Assembly (NCBI RefSeq): GCF_023238205.1
Contig: NZ_CP096659.1
Span: forward strand, 2,745,626-2,809,625
Source: Halorussus limi
GTDB lineage: Archaea > Halobacteriota > Halobacteria > Halobacteriales > Haladaptataceae
Length of the DNA: 64,000 nucleotides
Direction: 5' to 3'
Shown: positions 24,530 through 33,697 of the stretch, one piece after another
Position numbering within the stretch: position 1 is the first letter of the stretch
Layout of the letters: every line of letters starts with the position of its first letter
Made by a program: the position numbers and the translations under genes
Notes under the pieces: model-generated
What the model was told of the DNA's origin: nothing
Databases searched by the model: none
What the model saw: only the letters and a program-made list of their open reading frames with translations

Positions 24530-24708
24530 ACTCGCGGGTATTCGGGGTGTGAGTATAATAGATGGGGTCGTGTGAAATATGTTAGCGTGTTTTAGTTGTT
24601 GGCGGAACTCGTTCTCAGAATCGTCGCGGGGTCGTCAGCGACCGGTCGTGCAGGAGGAGGTAGCTTCGGGGACGAATCGATTTACGCTTCCGCGACGAAT
24701 CGCCACCC

Positions 24709-25740
24709 ATGCGCACGGCAGTCCTGAACGAACCGGGAGAACTCGCGGTCGAGGAGCGCCCGCGGCCCGACCCCGCGCCGGACGAGGTATTGGTCGCGGT
24801 CGGCGAGGTCGGCATCTGCGGGTCGGACCTCCACTACTACGAACACGGTCGAATCGGCGACTACGTGGTCGAAAGCCCGCTGATTCTGGGCCACGAGAGC
24901 GCGGGCGAGGTGGTCGAAGTCGGCGAGCGCGTGACCGACCTCGAAGTCGGCGACCGAGTGGCGCTCGAACCCGGCGTCCCCTGCCGCCGGTGCGCCCACT
25001 GCAAGCGCGGCGAGTACAACCTCTGTCCGGACGTGACCTTCATGGCGACGCCGCCGGACGACGGCGCGTTCGCCGAGTACGTCGCGTGGCCCGCCGACTT
25101 CGCCTACCGACTCCCCGACGAGGTGTCGGTCCGCGAGGGCGCGCTCTGCGAACCCCTCAGCGTCGGCGTCCACGTGGCGCGCCGGGGGGACATCGGCGTC
25201 GGTGACTCGGTCCTCGTCACCGGCGCGGGCCCCATCGGACTCCTGACGATGGAGGCCGCCCGCGCCGCGGGAGCCACCGAAATCGTCGTCTCCGACGTGG
25301 TCGAGGGGAAACTCCGACGGGCCGAGGAGCGCGGCGCGGACGCGACCGTGGACCCCCGCGAGGAGGACCTCGGCGATGCGGTCGCCCGCCACACCGGCGG
25401 CGAGGGCGCGGACGTGGTCGTTGAGGCGTCGGGCGCGGAGTCGGCCATCGCGGGGTCGCTCGACGCCGTGCGGCGCGGCGGCACCGTGGTCTTCGTCGGA
25501 CTCGCCGACGAGGCGGAGGTCCCGCTGGACGTGCTCGACATCGTGGACAACGAGTTAGACGTTCGCGGGTCGTTCCGCTACCGGAACACGTACCCGGCGG
25601 CGATAGAACTGCTCGCGGACGGCGCGGTGGACGCGGCCGGACTCGTGGACTTCGAGGCCGACCTCAGTGACGTGGACGACGCCTTCCGGCGCGCGATGGA
25701 CCCCGACACCGTGAAGGGGATGGTGACGGTCGGAAGGTAG
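24709..25740 (+). CDS. zinc-dependent medium-chain alcohol/polyol dehydrogenase
   Basis: 343 residues of the MDR superfamily. Catalytic zinc ligands Cys37 (GICGSD) and His62-Glu63 (GHES) and four structural zinc cysteines (Cys92, 95, 98, 106) are all present. The Rossmann motif is VLVTGAGPIGLL. The sequence YYEHGRIGDYVVESPLILGHESAGEV is the sorbitol/xylitol dehydrogenase signature, so the substrate is probably a polyol or sugar-derived secondary alcohol with NAD(P)+. The TATA box GATTTACGC near 24676-24684 gives a near-leaderless start. It converges on the BioD/DRTGG gene (5-nt gap). Confidence 0.87.
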   Translation: MRTAVLNEPGELAVEERPRPDPAPDEVLVAVGEVGICGSDLHYYEHGRIGDYVVESPLILGHESAGEVVEVGERVTDLEVGDRVALEPGVPCRRCAHCKRGEYNLCPDVTFMATPPDDGAFAEYVAWPADFAYRLPDEVSVREGALCEPLSVGVHVARRGDIGVGDSVLVTGAGPIGLLTMEAARAAGATEIVVSDVVEGKLRRAEERGADATVDPREEDLGDAVARHTGGEGADVVVEASGAESAIAGSLDAVRRGGTVVFVGLADEAEVPLDVLDIVDNELDVRGSFRYRNTYPAAIELLADGAVDAAGLVDFEADLSDVDDAFRRAMDPDTVKGMVTVGR

Positions 25741-25745
25741 CGCCG

Positions 25746-26849
25746 CTACTCCTCGGTCTGCTCCGACTCGGACTCGTCCGAGGTCGGTTCCGCGTCGCCC
25801 ACCATGGCCTCCACGTCGGCGTGGTCGTGGAGCAGGTCTCGCATCGTCTCGACCGTCTCGGCGTCGCGGGTGCGACCGCTCCGAATCACGTCCTCGGCGC
25901 GTTCGACCGTCGTCAGCGTGTCCGACTGGACCAGCATGACCGGCACGCCCTTCTCCTCGGCCTTTCCGATGATGGCCCCCGGCGGCCGGAATCCGCCGGT
26001 CAGAATCAGGCACTTCACGCCCGGCGCTTCCAGCGCGACTCGCTGGAGGTCCGGCCGGTCGCCGCCGGTGACCAGCGCGGCGTCCTTCGTCCGGCGGAGG
26101 TGGCGGAGCGCCGAGTCGCCCGACATCGCGCCGACGAGGAACCGCTCGACGAAGGCGTCGCCGGGCGCGTCGTTCAACTGCTCGGCCGACAGTTCCGCGG
26201 CGAGTTCCTCGACGGTCACGCCCGCGAGCGACTGCTCGCGCGGGACCACGCCGAGGACCGGCACGCCCCGGCCTTCGAGGAAGGGGACGACTTCGGTGTC
26301 GAGACCGTCGAAGTTGCCCTCTTGCACGGCGTTGAACAGCACGCCGAGCAGTCGGTCGCCCAGGTCGTCGGCGGCCGCCAGCACGTCGTCCACGTCGCCG
26401 GCCTGCGAGTACCTCGAGAGGAGCAGGACCTCGGCGTCGAGCAGGTCGGCCACGTCGGCGTCGGTCAGGTCCACGATGCCGCCCGTGGTGAGTTCGCCGC
26501 CGCCCTCGATCACCATCAGGTCCTTGCCCTCCGCGAGACGCTCGAAGCTCTCGCGGACCTGTTCGCGGAGTTCTTCCGGGTCTTCCCGCCCCCGAATCGC
26601 CTGCTCGACGAACGTCGGCGAGTAGACCACGGGTTCGAGGTCGTGCATCTCGGCGTCCAAGTCGAGCAGTTCGCGGGCGAGCATCGGGTCCTCGTCGAGC
26701 GTCTTACCGACGTTGCTCTGGAGTCGGGTTCCCTTGGGCTTCATGTAGCCGACCGAGAGACCGCGCTCGGCGGCCAGTTCGGCCAGCGCGAGCGCGACCG
26801 CGGTCTTGCCTGTGCTCTCTTCGGTCGCGGTAACGAGTATCGTTTTCAT
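25746..26849 (-). CDS. BioD-like/DRTGG-domain protein (phosphotransacetylase N-terminal family)
   Basis: 367 residues. The N-terminal BioD-like P-loop domain (about 1-210) has ILVTATEESTGKTAVALAL and VIEGGGELTTGGIVDL. A DRTGG domain follows (about 215-330: FLVGAMSGDSALRHL, AALVTGGDRPDLQRVAL, CLILTGGFRPPG). The acidic tail of ~25 residues is haloarchaeal. This is the N-terminal half of long bacterial phosphotransacetylases without the catalytic domain. It lies 49 nt downstream of the ADP-forming acetyl-CoA synthetase gene on the same strand, so a regulatory or sensing role in acetyl-CoA/acetate conversion is likely (inference). The Walker A sequence is intact, so nucleotide binding is expected. 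Confidence 0.88.
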   Translation of the reverse strand: MKTILVTATEESTGKTAVALALAELAAERGLSVGYMKPKGTRLQSNVGKTLDEDPMLARELLDLDAEMHDLEPVVYSPTFVEQAIRGREDPEELREQVRESFERLAEGKDLMVIEGGGELTTGGIVDLTDADVADLLDAEVLLLSRYSQAGDVDDVLAAADDLGDRLLGVLFNAVQEGNFDGLDTEVVPFLEGRGVPVLGVVPREQSLAGVTVEELAAELSAEQLNDAPGDAFVERFLVGAMSGDSALRHLRRTKDAALVTGGDRPDLQRVALEAPGVKCLILTGGFRPPGAIIGKAEEKGVPVMLVQSDTLTTVERAEDVIRSGRTRDAETVETMRDLLHDHADVEAMVGDAEPTSDESESEQTEE

Positions 26850-26898
26850 GATTCGGTGGTCGTCATGGTCGGGTGTCGGTGATCGTCGTCGGTGGTCC

Positions 26899-29010
26899 TC
26901 ATAGTTCGTCGGTGTCCACGGTCAGTCGCACGTCCACTGCCTGTACGCCGTCGGGTCCCGCGACGAGCGGGTTCACGTCGAGTTCCAGAATCGCGGGGAA
27001 GTCGGTCACGAGTTGCGAGAGGCGCTGGAGGCTCTCGACGATGGCCTCTCGGTCGGCGGGGTCCCGGCCCCGCGCGCCCCGCAGGAGCGGCGCGGACCGG
27101 ATGCCCTCGACCATTTCGGTCGCCTCGCGCTCGCTCACGGGCGCGACCCGGGTCTCGGTGTCCTCCAGAATCTCCACGAAGATGCCCCCGAGGCCGAACA
27201 GCAACAGGGGACCGAACTGCGGGTCGCGGTTCATCCCGATGATGGTCTCGGTGCCCGCGTCGAGGTCCACCATCTCCTGTACTTGGACGCCCAGAATGTC
27301 GGCGTCCGGCTGGTAGTTCCGGGCGCGGGTCACGAGGTCCTCGAAGGCGTCGTACACGTCCTCGGGCGGGACCCCGACCTTCACGCCGCCGATGTCGGAC
27401 TTGTGGAGGATGTCGGGGCTGACTATCTTCATCACCACCTCGTCCTCGATGTCTTGGGCCGCGGCGACCGCCTCCTCGGGGTCCGCGGCGACGGTGCCCT
27501 CCGGCGTCGGAATCCCGTAGGCGTCGAGCAGGCCCATCGCCTCCACGCCGAGGCGGTTGTCGCCGCGCTCCTCGGCGCGTTCCAGAATCTCGCGGGCGCG
27601 CTCGCGGTCCACGTCGAACCGTTCGGGGTCCTCGTACTCGCGCCGGCTAATCTCCCTGTAGCGCGAGAGCGCGTCGAGGCTCCGGACGGCGCGAGCGGGG
27701 TCGAAGTAGTTCGGGATGCCGCCCTCGCGCAGGACCTCCTTGGCCGACTCGGTGCGCTCGCCGCCCATCAGCACCGAGGCGACGGGCTTGCCGTGTTCGG
27801 CCTGCAGGTCGGTGATGACCCGGGCGAGGTCGTCGAAGTCGATGACCGCAGTAGGTGCCGACAGGACCACCGCGCACCCGACGTTCTCGTCGGCGAGCGC
27901 GATGTCCAGCGCCTCCTCGAACCGCTCGATGTCGGCGTCGCCGATGGCGTCGATGGGGTTGTAGATGTTGGCCTCCTCGGGCATCGCCTCCGAGAGCGAT
28001 TCGAGCGTCTCGTCGGTGAACGACGCCAGCGAGAGGTTCGAGTCGCCCACCGCGTCGGTCGTCATGACCCCGGGGCCGCCCGCGTTGGTCACGATGGCCA
28101 CGTCGTCGGAGTCGGGCAGGGGTTGGCCCGACAGAATCTGAGCGAAGTCGAACAGTTCCTGCACGTTATCGACCCGGAGGACGCCCGCCTGCTCCAGTCC
28201 GGCCTCGTAGGCCTGCTCGCTCCCCGCGAGCGTCCCGGTGTGCGAGGAGACCGCCTGCGCGCCCGCCTCGGTCCGGCCGGATTTGACCATCACGATGGGC
28301 GTGTCGTCGGTGACGCGCCGGGCCGACTCGATAAACTCGCCGCCGTCCTCGACGCCCTCCAGATAGCCCAGAATCACGTCGGTGTCGGGGTCCTCGCCCC
28401 ACGCCTCCACGAAGTCGGTCTCGTCCAACACGGCCTTGTTGCCCAGCGAGACCACGTCCTTGAAGCCGATGCCCTCGTCGTTGGCCCAGTCCAGCACCGC
28501 GGTGATGAACGCGCCCGACTGGCTCATGAAGGAGATGGAACCGGGGAGCGCGTTCTCGGGGCCGAAGGTCGCGTTCAGACCCGAGGGCGTACTCATCACC
28601 CCGAGGCTGTTCGGGCCGACCAGATTCAGGTCGTACTGGCGGGCGACTTCGGTCAGTTCCCGCTCCCGACTCGCGCCCTCGCTCCCGGTCTCGCCGAACC
28701 CGGCGGTGATGACCACCACGTTGCGCACGGCGGCCTCGCCGCACTGGCGGACCGCCTCGACCGCGATTTTCGGCGGGACGACGACGATAGCGAGGTTCAG
28801 TTCGCCCGGTACGGAGTCCACGTCGGGGTAACAGTCCAACCCCAGCACGTCGTCGTAGTTGGGGTTCACCGGAACGGTCTCGCCCGCGAAGTCGTCCTGC
28901 AAGTTCCGCGTAATCGCGCGACCGATAGACCCCTCGCTCTCGGTCGCGCCGATGACGGCGACTCGCTCGGGCGCGAACAGTCCCGACAACCCTCCTGTGT
29001 TCTCGTCCAC
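26899..29010 (-). CDS. acd: ADP-forming acetate-CoA ligase (acetyl-CoA synthetase), fused alpha-beta
   Basis: 703 residues. The CoA-binding and ligase-CoA domains of the alpha part (about 1-430) include FAPERVAVIGATESEGSIGRA and the phosphohistidine loop AVSSHTGTLAG. The ATP-grasp beta part (about 470-703) includes VVMKIVSPDILHKSDIGGVKVG and FGPLLLFGLGGIFVEI. The enzyme converts acetyl-CoA, ADP and Pi to acetate, CoA and ATP, and is the main acetate-forming route in archaea. The frame is open to 29103, but a CTTTTAACC TATA box at about 29035-29043 predicts a leaderless GTG at 29010, and homology begins soon after. The BioD/DRTGG gene follows. Confidence 0.92.
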   Translation of the reverse strand: MDENTGGLSGLFAPERVAVIGATESEGSIGRAITRNLQDDFAGETVPVNPNYDDVLGLDCYPDVDSVPGELNLAIVVVPPKIAVEAVRQCGEAAVRNVVVITAGFGETGSEGASRERELTEVARQYDLNLVGPNSLGVMSTPSGLNATFGPENALPGSISFMSQSGAFITAVLDWANDEGIGFKDVVSLGNKAVLDETDFVEAWGEDPDTDVILGYLEGVEDGGEFIESARRVTDDTPIVMVKSGRTEAGAQAVSSHTGTLAGSEQAYEAGLEQAGVLRVDNVQELFDFAQILSGQPLPDSDDVAIVTNAGGPGVMTTDAVGDSNLSLASFTDETLESLSEAMPEEANIYNPIDAIGDADIERFEEALDIALADENVGCAVVLSAPTAVIDFDDLARVITDLQAEHGKPVASVLMGGERTESAKEVLREGGIPNYFDPARAVRSLDALSRYREISRREYEDPERFDVDRERAREILERAEERGDNRLGVEAMGLLDAYGIPTPEGTVAADPEEAVAAAQDIEDEVVMKIVSPDILHKSDIGGVKVGVPPEDVYDAFEDLVTRARNYQPDADILGVQVQEMVDLDAGTETIIGMNRDPQFGPLLLFGLGGIFVEILEDTETRVAPVSEREATEMVEGIRSAPLLRGARGRDPADREAIVESLQRLSQLVTDFPAILELDVNPLVAGPDGVQAVDVRLTVDTDEL

Positions 29011-29228
29011 GCTCGGAGATTCGCCCGATTCGCGGTTAAAAGTGATGTCCCGTTTTCGGACGCCGGGAATCGAGCGGGATAACCGACTCCTACGCCGACA
29101 CAATCGCCGCCATCCGACGGAAAATCCGGATTATTTACTCGCATCCGAAATCAAAAATCCGGAGTAGAGGCCCCAACGGCCGCGTAAATGGTGCATAATT
29201 ATACGTCCGGCCACCCTGTTTTCACTCG

Positions 29229-30761
29229 ATGTCAGAATCCGGGAAGACAGTTCGGTCGCTGGAGACAGCACTCCCCGACCCTGTCGAAGCGGGGAACGTG
29301 GTATACAATCCGTCGGCGGACCGACTCCGCGAACTCTCCGCGCACCTCGAAACCGCGACGGAGTTCGGGTCGCCGTCGTACGTCAGCGACGAGCGCTCGC
29401 GGAACGCCGACCGGACGAAGAACGCGGTTGACGACGAGTTCGGCCCGGCCGACTACGCGCGCATCGAGGAGGCCCTCGAAGCCGCGAGCGAACGCGAGAT
29501 GGTCTGCGTGGACCGCCGGATGGGCCGCCACCCCGACCACTCGTACGTCTGTCGACTCTTCGTCTCGAAGGAGCAGGCCCGCATCGCGCTGGCGTGGTCG
29601 AAGCTCTTCGAACCGGTGGAGAGCGGGGCGGGCGCGGACGCCGCCCCGGACCCGGACTTCGTGACGGTGCAGGTTCCCGAGTTCGACGAGACCGCAATCC
29701 GCGTCCTCCCCGACGAGGGCGTGACCGCGGTTCTCGGAAGCGACTACACCGGCGAGGCCAAGAAGTCCTTCCTCCGACTGTTCATGTACTACGCGAAACA
29801 GCAGGGCGGACTCGGACTCCACGCCGGGAGCAAGCGGGTCCGCCTGCGCGACGAGTCGGGCGACCTCCGGACGGTCGGACAGGCGTTCCTCGGCCTGTCG
29901 GCGACCGGCAAGTCCACGCTGACGGCCCACGGCCTCTGGTTGGACGAGGAGGCTGGCGAGGAGGCGACGATGCTACAGGACGACGTGTGCGCGCTCCGCC
30001 CGGACGGGGCCATCGCGGGGAGCGAGGGCAACGGTCTCTACGTCAAGACCATCGGCCTCGACGCCGACGAGCAACCCGCGATGTACGACGCCGTGACCGA
30101 CGAGTCGGCCGTACTGGAGAACGTCGACGTGGCCGAGGACGGCGCGGTGGATTTCGACAGCGACCGCCACACCTCGAACGGGCGCGCGGTCATCGAACGC
30201 GAGGAACTCGCCTCGGCGGGCGAGGACATCGACCTCGACGGCGTGGACCAGATTTTCTTCATCACCCGGAACCCCGTGATGCCGCCGGTCGCCAAACTCG
30301 CGCCCGAGGAGGCCGCCGCGGCGTTCATGCTCGGCGAGTCGGTCCAGACCAGCGCGGGCGACCCCTCGAAGGCCGGCCAGTCCATCCGAGTGGTCGGCAC
30401 CAACCCGTTCATCGTCGGGTCGAAGGGCGAGGAGGGCAACCGCTTCCGGGACCTCGTGGCGGACCTCGACGTGGACTGCTTCGTCCTCAACACCGGCCAC
30501 CTCGGGGGTCGGGACATCGGCGTCGAGGACTCGGTGACGCTCCTGCGCGAAATCGCCCGCGGCACGGTCGAGTGGACCGACGACGAGGCGACCGGAATGA
30601 CGGTCCCGAGCGAGGTGCCCGGCGTGGACGTGCGGGAGTTCGACCCGGCCGAGAACGTGGCGAATATCGACGGAAAACTGGCGACGCTCCGGACCGAGCG
30701 TCGGACCCACCTCGACACGTTCGAGGACTTGGACGACGAGATATCGGGCGCGGTGTACTGA
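29229..30761 (+). CDS. pckA: phosphoenolpyruvate carboxykinase (ATP)
   Basis: 510 residues. The kinase-1a loop GLSATGKST, kinase-2 LQDDVCAL and the FFITRNPVMPPV segment are characteristic of ATP-type PEPCK, as is the substrate region around residues 75-100 (CVDRRMGRHPDHSYVCRLF). It catalyses oxaloacetate + ATP to PEP + CO2 + ADP, the entry to gluconeogenesis. An AATTATACG TATA box at 29196-29204 precedes the ATG by about 28 nt. Sitting next to acetate-CoA ligase it suggests a local set for interconverting acetyl-CoA, C4 and C3 compounds. Confidence 0.93.
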   Translation: MSESGKTVRSLETALPDPVEAGNVVYNPSADRLRELSAHLETATEFGSPSYVSDERSRNADRTKNAVDDEFGPADYARIEEALEAASEREMVCVDRRMGRHPDHSYVCRLFVSKEQARIALAWSKLFEPVESGAGADAAPDPDFVTVQVPEFDETAIRVLPDEGVTAVLGSDYTGEAKKSFLRLFMYYAKQQGGLGLHAGSKRVRLRDESGDLRTVGQAFLGLSATGKSTLTAHGLWLDEEAGEEATMLQDDVCALRPDGAIAGSEGNGLYVKTIGLDADEQPAMYDAVTDESAVLENVDVAEDGAVDFDSDRHTSNGRAVIEREELASAGEDIDLDGVDQIFFITRNPVMPPVAKLAPEEAAAAFMLGESVQTSAGDPSKAGQSIRVVGTNPFIVGSKGEEGNRFRDLVADLDVDCFVLNTGHLGGRDIGVEDSVTLLREIARGTVEWTDDEATGMTVPSEVPGVDVREFDPAENVANIDGKLATLRTERRTHLDTFEDLDDEISGAVY

Positions 30762-30870
30762 CCCGGCCCGGCCGTTCTCCGTCGGTCCGAACTGGGTCAC
30801 CTCTCGATTTCCGCGAGGAGCTATCGGCGTCTCGTAAACGTACTTGTATCGAACGTCTGTACACCCGAAT

Positions 30871-31044
30871 ATGTCTGCTAAAGAATGGCCCGTGTGGGTC
30901 GCGGCGCTGACCGCGGGCTTGGGTGTATTCACCGCCGGGGTCCTGTATCTGGACGGAACTGGGACGATTCGGTACGCCGTTCCGGGTGCGGGGGTCCTCG
31001 TGTGTTGGGTCGCGCTCAGTCGGTTGCGGACCCTTTCGGCGTGA
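30871..31044 (+). CDS. small membrane protein, 57 aa
   Basis: 57 residues with two hydrophobic helices (VWVAALTAGLGVFTAGVLYL and AVPGAGVLVCWVALS). The ATG at 30871 is preferred to an in-frame start at 30844 because the peptide added by the latter is hydrophilic and unlike the rest. Codon use is typical for the genome. No family recognised; similar two-TM proteins are common in haloarchaea. Confidence 0.55.
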   Translation: MSAKEWPVWVAALTAGLGVFTAGVLYLDGTGTIRYAVPGAGVLVCWVALSRLRTLSA

Positions 31045-31078
31045 CCTCCGGCGGGGTCCGCGCGGCGTCCCGCCGGTG

Positions 31079-31969
31079 TTACCGCTCGTCCGCGGGGGCC
31101 TTTCCCCCGGTCGCAGACTCCTCCACGCGGAGGTCCCCGCTCAGTTCGCGCTCGGCGGCCGGACTGATGGTGATGCCGGCGGCCTCGAACTTCGACTTGA
31201 CCGCGAGTCCGAACTCCGAACGGATCCGCAGGATGTCCTGGCGCGTCGGATTGCGTATCCAGAACTGGACGTGGAGCACCAACTCGTCGTCGCCGAACTC
31301 CGAGAAGTAAACGCGGGGTTCGGGGTCGGACATCACCGCGGCGTGAGAGGTCGCCGCCTCCGCGAGCAGCGACATGGCCTCCTCGACGTCGTCGTCGTAC
31401 GCGATGCCGACCTCCTCGGAGACGCGGAACTCCGCGCGGCCGTACTGGCTCACGATGGTACTCGTCGTCAGTTCCGTGTTCGGCACCGTGACAGTCTCGT
31501 TGTTCTCGGTGCGGACGCGAGTGGTGCGGAAACTGATGGCCTCGACGACGCCCTCCCGGTCGCCCCACGCTATCCAGTCGCCGACGTTGAAGTTCGGGTT
31601 GACGACCAGGAACAGACCGCTGATGAGCGCCCCGATGACCTCCTGGCCCGCGACGCCGATGGCGAGGGTCGCCGCGGCGACGATGAGCGTCGAGTTCGTC
31701 AGCACCTGTCCGTACCCGCCCGCCGCCATCCCGAAGGCGACTCCGATGACGATGACGACCAGTCGCAGGTAGCGACGGAAGGCGTCCAGAATCGTCGGGT
31801 TGTTCGGGTTCCGCTGTCGAACGATTCTGTTGGCGGCGGGTTCGACGAGGAACCGACCGACGAGGTAGACTGCGAGGAACGCCAGCGCGAACTTCCCGAA
31901 CGGGAGTAGCACCTCGCGGTAGGCCTCCTCCGGCGTGTCGACGGGGTCTTGGAGCGGGTCCAGTTGCAT
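31079..31969 (-). CDS. small-conductance mechanosensitive channel (MscS family)
   Basis: 296 residues. Three TM segments occur at about 25-45, 68-90 and 92-115. TM3 reads LIVAAATLAIGVAGQEVIGALISGLFLVV, followed by the beta-domain hallmark FNVGDWIAWGDREGVVEAISFRTTRVRT and PNTEL. The cytoplasmic alpha/beta domain has VHVQFWIRNPTRQDI-like sequence. The C-terminal ~25 residues are charged. Such channels release solutes under hypo-osmotic shock, which fits a salt-in archaeon. TATA candidate GATTATCTT near 32000-32008. Confidence 0.9.
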   Translation of the reverse strand: MQLDPLQDPVDTPEEAYREVLLPFGKFALAFLAVYLVGRFLVEPAANRIVRQRNPNNPTILDAFRRYLRLVVIVIGVAFGMAAGGYGQVLTNSTLIVAAATLAIGVAGQEVIGALISGLFLVVNPNFNVGDWIAWGDREGVVEAISFRTTRVRTENNETVTVPNTELTTSTIVSQYGRAEFRVSEEVGIAYDDDVEEAMSLLAEAATSHAAVMSDPEPRVYFSEFGDDELVLHVQFWIRNPTRQDILRIRSEFGLAVKSKFEAAGITISPAAERELSGDLRVEESATGGKAPADER

Positions 31970-32080
31970 CGGCGCGTCCGCACTGATATGTCCGCCGGAA
32001 AGATAATCGCCGTGGGCGAACGCCCGCGTTTCGGCGCGTCCAGCGAGGACCTGCGAGAGGGGTCTGCCGACGAGACGGGT

Positions 32081-32517
32081 CTACGTACCGCGGTGGTCGG
32101 CGTGGGCCCGCCGGACCGCCCGCTCCAAGCGCTCGCGCTCCGGCGCGAACTGGAGGTGCGACTCGCAGTCGCAGTCCGACGCGCCGAGACCCGCGACCGA
32201 CTCGACCCCCGCCTCGTCGTCGGCTTCGACCGCTCGACTGACCGCGCACTCCGCGTCCGCGCCTGCGGTCTTCACCGCGTCCGCGACCCGACTCGCGGGG
32301 TGCCCGAGCAGGTAATCGACGTGCCAGTGGCGGGCGTCGCGCTCCCCGGCCGCGAGTTCGCGGTGTCGCTCGACGCGCGCGCGAACCCGCCGGTCCCGAA
32401 CGCGCTCCCGGTGTAAGCGTACCACCCGGACGAGAGGTCGCGCTCGCCCGCCGCGCCGAACGAAACCGTCGCAGATTCGTCGAGCGCTATCAGCAACGTG
32501 TAGGTTCCTTTCGCCAT
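32081..32517 (-). pseudogene. DUF123 (GIY-YIG-like) gene split by a frameshift in a CG repeat
   Basis: Two overlapping frames together give one DUF123 protein. The first (from ATG 32517) encodes MAKGTYTLLIALDE... and WYAYTGSAFGTGGFAR, the family's start and GSA motif. The second (ending 32081) carries VERHRELAAGERDARHWHVDYLL and LGASDCDCESHL, the family's RHWHIDYLL and SDCxCxSHL motifs. The break falls in a (CG)5 run at 32374-32383. Removing one CG unit joins the frames as GGFARVERHRE, exactly the family pattern. So either a recent dinucleotide expansion inactivated the gene, or it is a sequencing error, or the locus is phase-variable. The family is related to nucleases of the GIY-YIG type. 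Confidence 0.8.
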
Positions 32518-32550
32518 TATTCTTCGTTCCTTTAGAAATAAAGAGTCACG

Positions 32551-32967
32551 TTAGAGGTGCGAAACGACCAGCGCGACGCCGACCGCGAGCATCGTGACGC
32601 CGTTCAGCGCGACCGACTGCTTGTGGTACTTCGCGAACCCGTCGTCGCCCGCCCGCTCCATCTTCGGGATGAGGACCTGCCGGGCGTAGAGGTTGAGCGC
32701 GACGCCGACCAGCGGCAGTACTGCGAGCGCGACGCCGTCGTAGGGACCGACGCGCGCGACCAGCGCGGCGGCGGAGGCGACGAACCCCAGCGCCGTTCCA
32801 AACGAGTAGTACTTCGGGAAGATGGCGTTGACGACTCGCCCCGCGTCGTCGCCCAGCACGTCGAAGGTCGTGGGCGCGCCGACGAACGAGAAGAAGACGA
32901 TGCTTCCGAGCCAGACGCCGAGGCTGGCGTCCACGACGGTCACGAGCGCGGTTTCGAGGAGGCTCAT
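32551..32967 (-). CDS. DUF4149 / TMEM205-like membrane protein
   Basis: 138 residues with four TM helices: LLETALVTVVDASLGVWLGSI, SFGTALGFVASAAALVAR, GVALAVLPLVGVALNLYA and SVALNGVTMLAVGVALVV. The pattern GxxxFF and APTTF after TM1 and PKYYSFG before TM2 is typical of DUF4149/TMEM205. The ATG at 32967 (MSLLE) is preferred over 32997, since the first ten residues of the longer form are outside the family. Function unknown. Confidence 0.8.
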   Translation of the reverse strand: MSLLETALVTVVDASLGVWLGSIVFFSFVGAPTTFDVLGDDAGRVVNAIFPKYYSFGTALGFVASAAALVARVGPYDGVALAVLPLVGVALNLYARQVLIPKMERAGDDGFAKYHKQSVALNGVTMLAVGVALVVSHL

Positions 32968-33080
32968 GCCCGGCGGTTCGGACGCACGGAAAATCAAGGA
33001 TTCGGATGCGAGAGACGGGAAGTCGGGTCGGTCGTCTCCGAGTCGTGTCGGTCGGCGACGTCAGTCTCGGCGCGCGGCGT

Positions 33081-33557
33081 TCACTCCGCCACGTCGGCCA
33101 CCGTCGCCTCCGACAACTCGCCGAGTTCGTCGGGCGCGATTGGGAACACCGCCTCCGGGGTCCCCGCGGCGGCCCAGACCGTCTCGAACTCGGTGAGGGT
33201 CCGGTCCAAGTAGACCGGCACGTCGGCGTCGTGGCAGAACGGCGGCACCCCGCCGATGGACCAGCCGAGCGTTGCCTTGATTTCGGCGGCGTCGGCCATC
33301 TCCACGTCGCTCTCGTCGAGTCCGAGCAGGTCGGCGAGCCTCGCTTCGCTGACCCGGTTCGCGCCGCTGGTGACGACCACGACGAGTCGGTCGTCGGCCC
33401 GCATGGCGATGCTGCTCGCGATTTGAGCCACGTCGCACCCGACGGCCTCGGCGGCGTCCGCGGCGGTCTTGGTCCCCTCGGGGAACTCCTTCACGTCCAC
33501 CTCGAAGCCGTACTCGCGGCGCGCCCGGTCGGCGAACTCCTCGGCTCGCTCGTGCAT
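33081..33557 (-). CDS. YbaK/EbsC-type aminoacyl-tRNA deacylase
   Basis: 158 residues of the YbaK/ProX fold: FPEGTKTAADAAEAVGCDVAQIASSI, LVVVVTSGANRVSEARLADLLG, a GWSIGGVPPF loop and VPVYLDRTLTEFETVWAAAGTP. These are the hallmarks of free-standing trans-editing domains that hydrolyse mischarged prolyl- or cysteinyl-tRNAs. The family's conserved Lys occurs in EIKATLG. A TATA-like AACTATTTGAC near 33582-33592 supports a leaderless ATG at 33557. Confidence 0.9.
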   Translation of the reverse strand: MHERAEEFADRARREYGFEVDVKEFPEGTKTAADAAEAVGCDVAQIASSIAMRADDRLVVVVTSGANRVSEARLADLLGLDESDVEMADAAEIKATLGWSIGGVPPFCHDADVPVYLDRTLTEFETVWAAAGTPEAVFPIAPDELGELSEATVADVAE

Positions 33558-33697
33558 GCCCGTGGCTTGTGGTGGCGCGGGTCAAATAGTTCTGGGTCGA
33601 GGAGAGATTTCGTGCGGGGGTTCGCGGTCGGTTCCGGCGTTCCGAGTCACCCGAAGATTTGCTCCGCGACGACTGCGACTGCGACGGCTCTGCCGAC

